Source of the DNA: Saprospirales bacterium
GTDB lineage: Bacteria > Bacteroidota > Bacteroidia > Chitinophagales > Saprospiraceae
Direction: 5' to 3'
Assembly: GCA_002698985.1 (NCBI GenBank)
Contig: PAAY01000093.1
Span: forward strand, 1 to 32,234
Length of the DNA: 32,234 bases
In this document: in pieces, positions 14,841 to 25,500 of the stretch
How the letters are laid out: the number at the start of each line of letters is the position of its first letter
How positions within the stretch are numbered: position 1 is the first letter of the stretch
Made by a program: the position numbers and the translations under genes
The notes under the pieces: generated by a model
The model's input: only the letters and a program-made list of their open reading frames with translations
Told to the model about the DNA's origin: nothing
Databases searched by the model: none

Positions 14841-15584
14841 TCAGCTCCACATGTTCAATCGCTCACTTAGGAGCTTGCGGTTGGGGCGGCTGATGGGTAT
14901 TTGCTCCCCTAACATCATCAGGACGCCATCCTGGAGGTTCACTGAATCAATTTTCTGCATGCAGATGATGTATTGGCGATGGATGCGCATAAAGTCGTTT
15001 GAAGGCAGCATTTCCTCCATTTTCGAAAGGGGGAAGCGGACGACGAAGGTCTGTCCCTTGTCGGTGGTTATTTCGGAATAGTTATCATTTGAGGAGACAT
15101 AGGCGATGGATGCAATGGGCACTTTGTGGTAGACCCCCTTCTTTTTCACGAACACATGCTCTTTCAAAAGAAACTGCTCTTCGTTCTCATCTTTATCACT
15201 GCTTCTGAGCAGTGCATTTTGCATGGAGAGCTCCAGGGCACTTCTCAGGCTGTATTTTTGGATGGGTTTTACCAGGTAGCCAATCATGTTGGACTTTTTG
15301 GCTTCTTCGTAGTGTTCTTCGTTGCCGAAGGAAGTAATATAAAGGATGGGGATGTCCAAGTGCCTGATTTTATTACCCAACTCAATACCCGTCATTTCTC
15401 CTTTGATATCGTGGTCCATCAGGATGATGTCAGGCATTTTGCTGAAGATGAGCTCCAGGGCTTCTGCTGCATTGTCCACTTGACCAATGACATTGTAGCC
15501 GATGTCTTCCAACATCATGGACAGTTCCAGTGCGAATGAAAGGTTGTCTTCAACGACGAGAACATCCAATTTGAATGATTCCAT
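14841..15584 (-). CDS. LytTR-family response regulator
   Basis: This 247-residue cytoplasmic regulator has a receiver domain at about 7-122, with acidic E12/D13, phosphoacceptor D57 (in IILMDHD), T84 and K106 (YLVKP). A charged linker around 128-140 follows. A LytTR DNA-binding domain occupies about 142-245, with IAYVSSNDNYSEI and FMRIHRQYIICM. LytTR regulators bind paired short direct repeats near promoters. It lies 48 bases downstream of the histidine kinase gene, its very likely partner. It may also have its own promoter, since a TAnnTTTG match lies in that gap. The target genes are unknown; the exported-protein locus starting at 18520 is the nearest plausible one. Confidence 0.94.
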   Translation of the reverse strand: MESFKLDVLVVEDNLSFALELSMMLEDIGYNVIGQVDNAAEALELIFSKMPDIILMDHDIKGEMTGIELGNKIRHLDIPILYITSFGNEEHYEEAKKSNMIGYLVKPIQKYSLRSALELSMQNALLRSSDKDENEEQFLLKEHVFVKKKGVYHKVPIASIAYVSSNDNYSEITTDKGQTFVVRFPLSKMEEMLPSNDFMRIHRQYIICMQKIDSVNLQDGVLMMLGEQIPISRPNRKLLSERLNMWS

Positions 15585-15616
15585 AGGGCCGTACCGGTGT
15601 AATGCAGTTGAAATTA

Positions 15617-15624
15617 CAAAACTA
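15617..15624 (-). promoter_or_regulatory. Possible internal -7 promoter for the response regulator
   Basis: The minus strand reads TAGTTTTG, an exact TAnnTTTG match, in the 48-bp gap between the kinase stop and the regulator start, about 33 bases upstream of its ATG. No -33 TTTG is found at the expected spacing, so this is tentative. Confidence 0.35.
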
Positions 15625-15632
15625 TTATCTAT

Positions 15633-17996
15633 TTACGCCACCTGGGTTTGACGCGGCATCAGAATTTCAAACTTTGTACCTTTATTCAACTGGCTGGCCA
15701 CCTTGATTTCACCCTTGTTGAGATGCACCAACTCGTGCACAAGGTGCAAGCCCAGGCCAGTTCCTTTTTCACCGGAGGTGCCTTGTTGGCTTTTGCCATC
15801 TTTGAGCAGGAAAATATCGTGGAGTATTTCTTCGGGCATGCCGATTCCGGTATCGTTGACCACGATTTTACCCCCCTCGTCAGACTCTTCGGCAACAATT
15901 TGCACACTGCCCCCTTCCGGGGTGTACTTAAGGGCATTGTCCACGAGGTTTCTAATGATGGCACGAAGGGCGTTTTCGTCGGCAAAGACTGAAAGCCCCA
16001 CGGGTATTTCTGCCGATAGTATGATGTTCTTTTCCGCAGCAATTTTTTCAAATATGGACAGCTGTTCCTCAACCAGGGGCGCCACCTCGATTGCTTTGGG
16101 GTTGTAAGGCATTACATCCTTCTGGGTCAGGGCCCAGGAGAGCAGGTTGTCGGTGAGCTGGTTGAGGCTGAGCGCATCTTTTTCGATTTCATTGCCCAGG
16201 CGTTCCAGGGTTTCGTAGTCTTTCTTTTTCAGCAAATAGTTCACCTTCTGTGTGATGCCCCGGAAGGCAATGGCCGGTTTGCGGAGGTCGTGGCCGATGA
16301 TTGAAAAGATGCGGTCTTTGGTACGGTTGAGCTGTTCGAGCTGCTGGTTTTGCGTAGCGATCACCTTGTTCTGGCGGCGTGCATTCCAGAAGAACCCAAA
16401 TCCGAGCAGTGCCAAAGCCCCAATGGCGATGGCCACTGTGCGGGTCTGCTGGGTTTCGGCTTTGAGGAGGGCTTCATTCTGAGCCTGTTGCAAGGCGAGA
16501 ATTTCTTTTTCCCTGTCAAACTCTGCGGTCAATTTGGACGTGGTCAACTTGCGCAGGTTCTCTTCGTCCCTCAGTGAATCTGACGCAGCCATGAAGGTTT
16601 CTGTCCAGTTCAATGCGTCTTTGTACGCCCCAATGCCTTTGTAACATTCTGCGAGAAAGGCAGAAGCATCTTTCTGCAAGACTAGTTCACTTCCTTCAAC
16701 GGCATAATTATACGCAGGGCGGAGGTATTCAATGGCTCTGCGATAATCTCCCTTTGCCAGATGGTATCGTCCCAATCCCAAATTGGCATACTGGTCTTTC
16801 GATGGATCTTGTCCTTGATTCAAAACCAAGGTCTGCTCAAAGTATTCCTTTGCTTTTTCGAGCTCACCTTTATCCAGGCTGCAGAAGCCCACTTCGTTCC
16901 ACAAATCCAATTTTATCGTTGCGGCTCCAATGCTGTCTGCCAATGCCATTGACTCAGAGAAAACAACAAGAGCAGAGTCACAATTACCCATACTTCGGTA
17001 GTGCTTGCCCAGGTTGCCCAGTGTAATCATTCGCCCCATCGGAAATTCGAGAGAGTCCAAAAGACTGAGCGCACTGTTGTATTGCCGCATGGCCATTTCA
17101 TCGTCACCAAGGTTGGAGTAAAAAATTCCCAAGTCGTTGTAACAGGTAAGGATTTGAACTTTGTCGTTGAATTTTATGGCATCGGTCAGACGTTCACCTG
17201 TTATTGTAATGGCCTTCTCATACTCTCCCAGTCGCTGATAGATATTGGAGAGCAGATTCCGGACATAAAGCCGGAAATAAGTCTCGTTTAATTCAGTAGC
17301 TATTCGATCAGCTTCTTCAACGGTAATCAAAGCTGATTTCGGATCAAATTGCGATTGGATCTGCCCTTTGGTGTACAGCAATTGAGCTTTTTGAAAAGGT
17401 TGATCGAGCTCTTCCAAAATTTCTGCGGCCTTGTCAAAATACATCATGGCCTCATCAATTTTACCGGCATATCCCAGTGCCTTTCCCATGGCTGCATAAG
17501 CACGGTGCAAGGCATCTTTGTCGCCGGATGCTTCCGCAATTTTCACTGCTTCTTCATAAACCTGCCCCTCCAGGTCAAACTTACCCATTCTTTCATAGGC
17601 CACACCAATGTTGAGCATTGATCTCACAGCATCACTTACCTTGCCTTCTGACAAATAAAGCGATTTGGCTTCTTCGAAATTCATTATCGCCTTTTCCAGG
17701 TCACCGGATTGATTGATGAGTGATACGCCAATGTCATCAACAGCGAGGGCCATACCGTGCTTTGAATTGTTCTTTGAGGCGTAATCGTATAATTCGTTGC
17801 AATAAGATTCTACCCGTGGGTCATTGTTATTGATTAGATAGGTGATGAGACGCTGGTATTGTTTTACTTTCTCTTCGGGTTCCTTTGCAATTTTAATCTC
17901 GTTGGAAAGGCTGTCAAAAACGTTGTCTTGTGCAACTGATGACTGGGTAATTAACAAAAAGGTAATCAACAGGGCTGGTGTCAAAAAATACTTCAT
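15633..17996 (-). CDS. TPR-containing membrane sensor histidine kinase
   Basis: This protein should sense a signal through an exported TPR domain and phosphorylate the adjacent LytTR regulator. From the ATG at 17996 it has 787 residues. A signal peptide covers 1-22 (..SSVAQ). About ten TPR-like helix pairs follow (about 40-470), then a coiled coil. A transmembrane helix lies at about 520-538. The kinase core has H569 in SIIGHDLRKP, the N-box (N683, N687), DTGIG from 715 and GTGLGL from 745. The in-frame start at 18056 is rejected because a good promoter (18029-18057) lies between the two candidates, and the shorter form begins with a proper signal peptide. This architecture is common in Bacteroidota. 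The signal is unknown. Confidence 0.93.
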   Translation of the reverse strand: MKYFLTPALLITFLLITQSSVAQDNVFDSLSNEIKIAKEPEEKVKQYQRLITYLINNNDPRVESYCNELYDYASKNNSKHGMALAVDDIGVSLINQSGDLEKAIMNFEEAKSLYLSEGKVSDAVRSMLNIGVAYERMGKFDLEGQVYEEAVKIAEASGDKDALHRAYAAMGKALGYAGKIDEAMMYFDKAAEILEELDQPFQKAQLLYTKGQIQSQFDPKSALITVEEADRIATELNETYFRLYVRNLLSNIYQRLGEYEKAITITGERLTDAIKFNDKVQILTCYNDLGIFYSNLGDDEMAMRQYNSALSLLDSLEFPMGRMITLGNLGKHYRSMGNCDSALVVFSESMALADSIGAATIKLDLWNEVGFCSLDKGELEKAKEYFEQTLVLNQGQDPSKDQYANLGLGRYHLAKGDYRRAIEYLRPAYNYAVEGSELVLQKDASAFLAECYKGIGAYKDALNWTETFMAASDSLRDEENLRKLTTSKLTAEFDREKEILALQQAQNEALLKAETQQTRTVAIAIGALALLGFGFFWNARRQNKVIATQNQQLEQLNRTKDRIFSIIGHDLRKPAIAFRGITQKVNYLLKKKDYETLERLGNEIEKDALSLNQLTDNLLSWALTQKDVMPYNPKAIEVAPLVEEQLSIFEKIAAEKNIILSAEIPVGLSVFADENALRAIIRNLVDNALKYTPEGGSVQIVAEESDEGGKIVVNDTGIGMPEEILHDIFLLKDGKSQQGTSGEKGTGLGLHLVHELVHLNKGEIKVASQLNKGTKFEILMPRQTQVA

Positions 17997-18028
17997 GTGA
18001 TAGAGGTGTATAGGTGCTTCAATCTGCT

Positions 18029-18057
18029 CAAAAGTATAAAATTCTCGATGAGACAAA
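18029..18057 (-). promoter_or_regulatory. Bacteroidota promoter for the kinase/LytTR operon
   Basis: The minus strand has TTTG at 18057-18054, a 17-base spacer and TACTTTTG at 18036-18029. Both elements match the Bacteroidota TTTG/TAnnTTTG promoter. The -7 element lies about 33 bases upstream of the ATG at 17996, which decides the start codon. Confidence 0.65.
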
Positions 18058-18264
18058 CCAATGCTTTTAATATCTCTTTTTCAAAAAGGTGGTTTGGCCC
18101 GGTGCACTTCATAGACCATTTATCTGCTACCTTGCTTACCTTATTTGGGCCTGAAACCGCAAACCCAACAATCTTTTCCAGACGGCTTTCCACAGACTTC
18201 CGGTCATTTGCCCCAGTTCTGCCACCATTCACCACATAAAAAAAAATGACCAGAATGGCGCGGC

Positions 18265-18272
18265 TACCTTTG
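18265..18272 (+). promoter_or_regulatory. Possible -7 element upstream of tail-collar gene
   Basis: TACCTTTG is an exact TAnnTTTG match on the plus strand. It would give a leader of roughly 240 bases before the ATG at 18520. No -33 TTTG is seen, so it may need an activator or may be chance. Confidence 0.3.
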
Positions 18273-18365
18273 TGACAGGTATTTGTGATTTTCCTTTCAA
18301 ATGTCCTGCCTTTTCACCCAGCTTGAGCATTCCTGAAAGTAATTCCGCAATTCCTTACCGAGTTT

Positions 18366-18382
18366 GAGATTTCACAAATCTC
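18366..18382. promoter_or_regulatory. 17-bp palindrome, possible operator or leader hairpin
   Basis: GAGATTT and AAATCTC are perfect inverted arms around CAC. The site lies about 140 bases upstream of the tail-collar gene, inside its possible leader. It could be a repressor site or an RNA hairpin; the sequence does not decide. Confidence 0.35.
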
Positions 18383-18519
18383 CTCCATAATTCTCAAAAC
18401 CGTGGACAAGATCAACCTTCTTCTGTTTCAAGCAGGAGCGGGGTGGGCATTGCCTAAAACCAGTTTGAAATGGTGGCCGGTTGGCCGCTGATAACTTTAA
18501 TTTTTTAAATTCAGTATTC

Positions 18520-19467
18520 ATGAAATCCCTTATTCAACTTCTCACAATTGCTGTAGCAATCTTTACAGCTACCTCCGTAGCCTTCTCTCAAAACAACGTC
18601 AAAATCAGCATCCAGGGGACACTGAAAGATGCCAACGGTGCTGCGGTAGATGATGGAACCAGGGAGATCACTTTTCGCTTGTACCCATCTTCGACTGGAA
18701 GCACCAGTAGCGCAATTTGGGAAGAGACTGCCAATGTACAAGTAGTGGGTGGTGTTTACAGCCACAAGCTTGGTTCTGTCGCCACATTACTGCCAAGCTA
18801 TTTCGACACCACCCTCTATGTGGGAATCGAGGTGGATGGCAATGAATTGACCCCCCGAACGGAACTGACTTATGCCCCATACACCCTTTACACTGGTTAT
18901 GCAGGCAATGGTACACCCTCCGGCGGGATGATACCCTTTGCCGGTCCAGCCTATAATGTTCCGGATGGATGGCTGGTGTGTGATGGCAGGGCCCTGTCCA
19001 GCTCGCAATACCCCACCTTGTACGCCGCCATCGGCACCGCCTGGGGAGATGGCTCGACAGGCGCAGGTGCTACTGGTTCTACTGACTTCAATTTGCCGGA
19101 TATGCGCGGTATGTTCTTAAGGGGGTGGAATGACGGTAGCAGCAACGACCCTGACGCTGCTTCGCGCACTGCCTCAGCATCAGGTGGTAATACCGGTGAT
19201 ATGGTGGGTAGCTTTCAAGGAGACCAGAATAAAAGCCATAATCACACAATGAATTCTGCCGGCAGCCACTCCCACAGTTACACGGATTCCCGTTTCGACT
19301 ATGGCGGTAGTGGAAACCATTTAGCTCCAAGTGGAGGATCTGAGGGTAATAAAACCGATTCGAAAACAACTGGTACCAGTGGAGCACATACGCATACAAT
19401 CAATAACTCAGGAGGCTCTGAAGCTCGCCCAAAAAACGTGAGTGTTGTTTACATCATCAAAATCTGA
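18520..19467 (+). CDS. Exported protein with phage tail-collar domain and fibre-tip HxH motifs
   Basis: This 315-residue protein has a signal peptide (1-23, ending ..VAFSQ). A beta-rich domain at about 27-125 resembles domains at the start of other Bacteroidota surface proteins. A phage tail-collar domain starts at about 134: GGMIPFAGP, PDGWLVCDGRALS, YPTLYAAIG.AWGDG and NLPDMRGMFLRG. The C-terminal part carries HNH (240-242), HSH (250-252) and HTH (290-292) and ends SEARPKNVSVVYIIKI, like the metal-binding tips of phage short tail fibres. The ATG at 18520 is chosen over an upstream TTG because it opens the signal peptide. No T9SS sorting domain is present. The next gene starts 74 bases later with no terminator between, so the two are probably co-transcribed. 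A binding role at the cell surface is inferred. Confidence 0.85.
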   Translation: MKSLIQLLTIAVAIFTATSVAFSQNNVKISIQGTLKDANGAAVDDGTREITFRLYPSSTGSTSSAIWEETANVQVVGGVYSHKLGSVATLLPSYFDTTLYVGIEVDGNELTPRTELTYAPYTLYTGYAGNGTPSGGMIPFAGPAYNVPDGWLVCDGRALSSSQYPTLYAAIGTAWGDGSTGAGATGSTDFNLPDMRGMFLRGWNDGSSNDPDAASRTASASGGNTGDMVGSFQGDQNKSHNHTMNSAGSHSHSYTDSRFDYGGSGNHLAPSGGSEGNKTDSKTTGTSGAHTHTINNSGGSEARPKNVSVVYIIKI

Positions 19468-19541
19468 GGACGGCATCAACACCTCCAACCAGGCCATCGT
19501 GCCCCATGCTTCAACACCTATCTTAATCTAACACAGTCATC

Positions 19542-22500
19542 ATGAAATATAGAATATTTTTCCTGCTGCTGGCTGCATTGTGGAACCTGCACCCGGGGTT
19601 GATGGCCCAGGTCCAGACCGAATGCAATCCGTTGTCAGGGCTTCCGGTCGCCTCCGGGGATGTTTTCCTCAATTACGGCAGCATCAACAATTCATATCAC
19701 ACCACCGCCAAATCAAGTGTCACGCTGGGACAACCCCTTGTAGGCAAGGTATTCTCGCAGGACAACACAGCTGATTTTGGTTATTGGTCTTCCCTTTTAC
19801 TGCCTCCTCAGGCCCCTTACGTAACTGCAAGCCAGGGAATCTATCCGAACAGGGTAGTAGTCACCTGGAAGGTGGATCCGCTGGGTGCAAAGCCTGTCGA
19901 TGGTTTTACCATTCTAAGGGACGGCTCATTCCTCACCAACATCGACCCCGGGGTTTATCAGTTTATCGACTTCAATGTCCAGGCTGGTGAATTCTATGAA
20001 TACGAGGTCATTGGCAAAAACGGCTTTGGAAATGGCGCATCGGGTTTCAGCGTAGGTTTTGTCAATCCAAATGGTGTTGTTACCGGCCAGGTAACTACAC
20101 AAAACGGCAACCCCGTAGTGGGTTCCGTCGTTTCGCTCACCCCCACCATAGGGAAGTCCCTGCAATTCGACGGAAACGGCGAATACATTTGTATTTCGCA
20201 CAACGCGTCCCTTCCTTCCAATATGTTCACCGCTTCGGCCTGGGTCAAAATTGACAGTACCCACGATTCTGACGGTATCCTCGATCTTGGCAGTGATTTG
20301 AAAGAAAATTTCTGGATCAAGACCACGCCTTCCGCTATGGGAAAAGGCGTAGTGGTAGGCGTAGGTGACAGCACCAACGTTTATGAGCTCACCTATGAAT
20401 TCCAGGATTCCGATCCTTTGGATGGCATCAATGATCCTGACGAGTGGAACCACGTGGCAGTCGTTTACGGTGGCGGCAACCTGCTGCTTTACGTAAACGG
20501 CGCGTTCATAGCTTCTATGCCGGCAAGCATTTCCAATGAAGATGCTCTGTTTACCATCGGTTGCAGGAGAGACCAAAGCGGTTTCTTCGACGGTTGGCTG
20601 GATGAGGTACGCATTTACAACCGCCTGCTCACCCAGACTGAGATCATTACCACCATGAATATTACTGTTCCTTCTTACTACGATGGCCTCCAGGCATACT
20701 GGAAGTTCGATGAAGGGATTGGAGCGACGGTTTTTGACCTCACCAGCAATGACATGGATGGCAAAAGGAATGGAACCACCTTTTCCGACGACACCCCAGA
20801 CGTATTGAATGCCGGCATCACTGATGTGAGCGGTTTCTACGCCATCGAAGGCATTAATTACAGCACGGCTCAAACCTTCACGGCCAGGCCGAGCAAGAAG
20901 TTTTACAGCAATTATGCGCTTGAATTCAATGCAGCCTACCAGGGTTGCGCTACCCTGACCAATTTCGACCTGCCGGATACCAGCCATATTGAAATCACGG
21001 TGCATCCATTCGACCTGAATGGAAAGCAATCATTGCTGAGCAAGGTGGAAGGAGCCACTGATGCTTTCAACCTGTTCATAGAAAATGGCAAGTACAAACT
21101 GACCATCAATGGCGAAACCAAAGAGCTGGGCAATGCTGCATCTGAATACCAGCATTTGGCATTGAGCATCGATGGAGCCAACAATGTTGTAACCTTTTAC
21201 CTCGATGGCTCATTGGTCAACACCTTTGGCTTTGCCGACGTCACCGGAACATGGACTGCAGAGGAATGGCAGTTGGGTGCTAAGGGTAAAACCTCGCCTG
21301 TCGATTTCTATACCGGACTCATCGACGAGGTGGCATTCTATCAGGACACCTTATTGAGCCTGTCTGAAATCCAGTTGCACGCTTCCACCAGCAGCACCGG
21401 CGGTACGGATGGCGGGCACGGCAGTCTTTTTTCCTATTTCCCATTGAATGAAGGTGGCGGAACGGAATTGGTGGACATGGGCTCGTCCATGAGTGGAGAA
21501 GGCGTATTGAAAAACGCCACTTTTTCCATCATCACCCGCATTCAGGAAGTGAATGAGCATGAGTTCCAGCCCAATACCCGCCTGATCAACCTCAATGCCA
21601 GCGCAACCGCGGTTGACAATGTGAATTTTACGGACAAAAGCACCGTGGCGATCACCGGCGTTGTTCGCTTCGAAAATACCTTCTGTTACCAGGACTCGGT
21701 TGAGATCCTTGTCAATGGTGAATCATACAATCCACCAATTTACACCAACGAAGACGGCCAGTTTGTAGGTGATTTTGAACCGGGGTCGAAAGTGAAACTT
21801 ACACCGGTATTCGGAACTGATGAAGATACAAAGCATGAGTTCTTCCCGGGATTCTTCGAAGTAAAACGCCTGAATGTTCCCGTTGCCAATGTGCTGTTCC
21901 AGAATCTAACCAAGCGGGAGGTGGAAGGGCAGCTTTTCGGGGGCCATTGCCGGCTGCCAGCCATACCTACAGATACAAGTGGTAACCTGACGGCTACTGT
22001 GAAAGTGAAGCTGGCTTCTTTGAACGGTTGCTACGAAGACGTGATTCAGCTGGACCAGGCCAATGGCAAATTCACCTTCAAGAATGTGCCTCCTATACCG
22101 GTCGCAGTCTCAGTCATCGAACACTCTGACAATTCCGTTTACTCCTACTTCCAGGTACAGGGAGGAACGGAAGTGGATTTAAGCCTTAAAATGCGGGACA
22201 CGGTTGATTTCATGTACATCAGTGCACCCAATGTAGAAATTGGAGAGATCAACGATGGCTTGATCGGCAATGACTGCAACCTCCCGTTGATTTACGACTC
22301 TCAAAAATTCTCCACGCCCAAGTTGTATTCCAATAACCTGAGGGTTTACCAGAGTTACTACGGCCAGAAATGCTACCTCGATACCTTCAACCTGATCATC
22401 AACAACGGCATTGCCGAATACGACCAGGAAGAATACCACAGCGATACCAGCACCTTTGTTTATGAGTGGTATGCCAACAACCCCAATATGCTTCCGCCTC

Positions 22501-25500
22501 ACACCAAGAGCATGCAGGTGGTAGCTAAAGTTGGCAGTCTTACCGCATCGGATACTTACGAAGCCATTGTGTTGGGGGAAAGGCAGTTGCCTGGTACCAT
22601 CAGTACAAGTGGGCCAGCCGAAGTTTATGGTGTGGTATATGATCCTCCTGGAGATGGATCCTATGCAACCATTGCAAGTGGCACTGAAACCTGCACGACT
22701 TGGGAAGAAGTTAATGTTAATTCATTTGCTGCTTCAACGGATGTGGCCATGAAATTTGGTACTAAGAAGTCGCTGGTTACAGGTGTTGGAGTTGCCTCTG
22801 TAACTACATTTGAAGTCGATAATACAGTTACCTTATCCGGTTCATTTGAAACGTCTAAAACCAATTCGACTTCAGCAGAGGTTTGTATTTCGACAACAAA
22901 AGAGATCAGTACTTCAGACGGAGACGATATTTGGGGAACTTATGCAGATGTATATTATGGTGCTGCCATGAACTTTGACATAGGCGCCCGTGACGTATTG
23001 GATTACGACTTCGACAATTGCCAGTTTACCACTGACCAGATTTTGAGTATTAGCCCCACTGGATTTGCCACTGATTTCGTTTACTCGGAATGGCAGATTT
23101 TGACTGAGGTATTGCCACAGCTATTGGAGATTATCAACAGCCCGACCGCGTCTGATATTGAAAAAAATAATGCTTCCAACGATTTTGACAGGTGGACATC
23201 TCAAATCACCTTAAAACGTGCAAGACAAAAGAGTGCTACCTATGACCGGAACATTACTTTCGACGCAGCTGCAACCTACACGGAAACCACATCGAGTACC
23301 AACACAGGAACCAGTTCATACACCACAACCCTTGGAGGTGGATTTGGTGTTCAAAATGACAAAGGTTGGGAGTGGGATGGTTTTGGTGTGGATTGGAATA
23401 TTAGCATTTCATACAATCATTCCCATGAGGAATCAGGCTCTACTTCGACCAGCAACTCTGTTGAAACATCCTTTACACTTGCAGATGATGACCTCAATGA
23501 TTTTTACTCTGTCGATATCTCAAGCGTGTCTTTGCCAGACCTTAGCTATGAGGATCTGGAAGGTATCTTAGAAAGTTACGACTCATTGAAGTCCACAATC
23601 CGTAATCAGGCAGCAACCTCTGCTATCCTAAACGGAGAGGACCCAATAACAGCATATGCCAATACCGAGCTGCCAACCAATCCATTTGATGCTTCCAGGC
23701 TCAATAACAAGCCCTTCAGTTCTGCACCCATCTTCAAACTTCGCGGTGGCGAATCCATGTGTCCCTGGATACCGGGTACCCGCAACCGGGAGGAAGTGTT
23801 CATCCAGGTAAACCAGAATGTGGCGACCAACGTCCCGGAAAATACCCCTGCGGTATTTCAGGTTACCCTGGGTAGTATTGGTCCCAATGGCGTGGATGGT
23901 CTGGTGTACGAACTGGGAGTGGACGAAGGCGGCAATCCCGATGGAGCCATCATCAAAGTGGATGGCCAGCCCCTGATCACTCCCATCGAGTTCCAGTTCA
24001 TCGGCAACCAGAGTTTTGTCAAAACCATTACGGTGGAGCATCCCAATACGGGCCAATTCACCTTTGAGGACCTCGGGCTCTATTTTGCTTCGGTTTGTCA
24101 GAAAGAACATTCTGAATCAGTGGGCTATGATGCCGGAGATGGTGGTTTCCTGATTTACGACGATTACCAGTCCACCGTTGAGCAAAACGGAGAAAAGGAG
24201 ATCTACAGCCGCTTTTATCTGCCATTGGAACTGGATGTCTATTTCGTGGAGCCCTGCTCGCCTATCGACATCTCCTTCCCCTTGCAGAACCATGTGGTCA
24301 CACCGGGCAACGAGAACCTGTTCGTAACCTTAACAGAATACGACAACCAGGACACTAACCTCGTAGAAGTGCGCCTGCAATACCGTCCAATGAATGGCGA
24401 CGGCTCCTGGATCAACATCCTAGAACTGCCCCGTGACAGCTTTGCCAATGATCCCACATTTAAAATTGTACAGTGGGACATGTCAGCCCTGCAAGATGGG
24501 GATTACGAGCTGAGGGCCGTAGCCGATTGTTCCGGAACCATTGGTGGCAACCTTTCACCGGGTATCTCAGAGGTCATTCGTGTCATCAAAGAAACAGAGC
24601 CTCCAGCCCTTTTCGGCACGCCGCAGCCTGCTGACGGTGTATTGTCGCCAGGTGATGAGATTTCGATCACTTTCAACGAGCTGATCAGTTGCAACGATGT
24701 ATTTGCAGCTGACGGGATAGGTGCCAACATCAACCTGAACAACATTGCCCTCATCAATACCCAGACCGGCCAACTGGTGCCTTTCAGCCACGAGTGCGTA
24801 GGCGACAAGATCATCATCACGCCGGAGGTGCAGTCCAAGTTCATCAATGGCAAAACCCTCAAAGCCAGGGCCACCGCCATTCAGGACCTTGCCGGCAATG
24901 AGATGGAAGTGCCTGTCGGTGCGCCTGGCAGCCCCACTGTCAACTACAAAGAGTGGGAATTCCTGGTAGACCTCAACCCGCTCAGGTGGCAGGCCGGCTC
25001 CGACATCCAGGAGTCAGTCATCGAGGGCAACGGCCTGACCGTGACCAGAAAGATCATCAACAACAGTGGTACGGCCATGGACTTCACCCTCCGGGGACCA
25101 CGCGTGGATCATACAGATGGATCCGTAACCTACGATCCCATTCCGGTGTGGATGAACGTGTTCCCGCTCAACGGTACCGTGGAGCCGGGCGAGCTGAAGA
25201 CCATCACCTTCGTCTTCCCGGATGACCTTCCGCAAGACGAGTATTTATCCGAAATCAACGTCGTCGGAACGGAGGGCAACAAAGCCATCGATGTGGATTA
25301 CCGGGTCTTGTGTCCGGCGCCACTGTGGGAATTCGACCCCGCAGCCTACACTTACAGCATGAACTTCTCGCTGGAATTGAACATCCAGGGTGAGGTTTCC
25401 GAAGACAAGATGGACATCGTGGCAGCCTTTATCGACGGAGAATTGCGAGGCAAAGCTTATGTAGAATATGTGCCTGCACTGGATCGCTACGAGGCCTTCC

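Larger units (their letters stand above)
18058..18519. other. Divergent regulatory region between signalling operon and exported-protein locus
   Basis: No gene is seen here. Beyond the kinase promoter it contains a possible plus-strand -7 element at 18265-18272, a 17-bp palindrome at 18366-18382, and a wider inverted pair, TTTGAGA (18363-18369) and TTCTCAAAA (about 18391-18399). AT-rich DNA precedes the ATG at 18520, including TAACTTTA at about 18492. I could not find paired LytTR-type direct repeats with confidence. Confidence 0.45.

Noticed and set aside
17997-18056. Upstream ATG (18056) for the histidine kinase
   Set aside because: A promoter match lies between the two ATGs, and only the ATG at 17996 begins with a signal peptide.
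18520-19467. Prophage remnant
   Set aside because: The tail-collar domain is phage-like, but the protein has a signal peptide and no other phage gene lies near it. A recruited domain fits better.
19926-21029. Minus-strand open frame (367 codons) opposite the LamG region
   Set aside because: The plus strand encodes a clear LamG domain here; the antisense translation has no signal.
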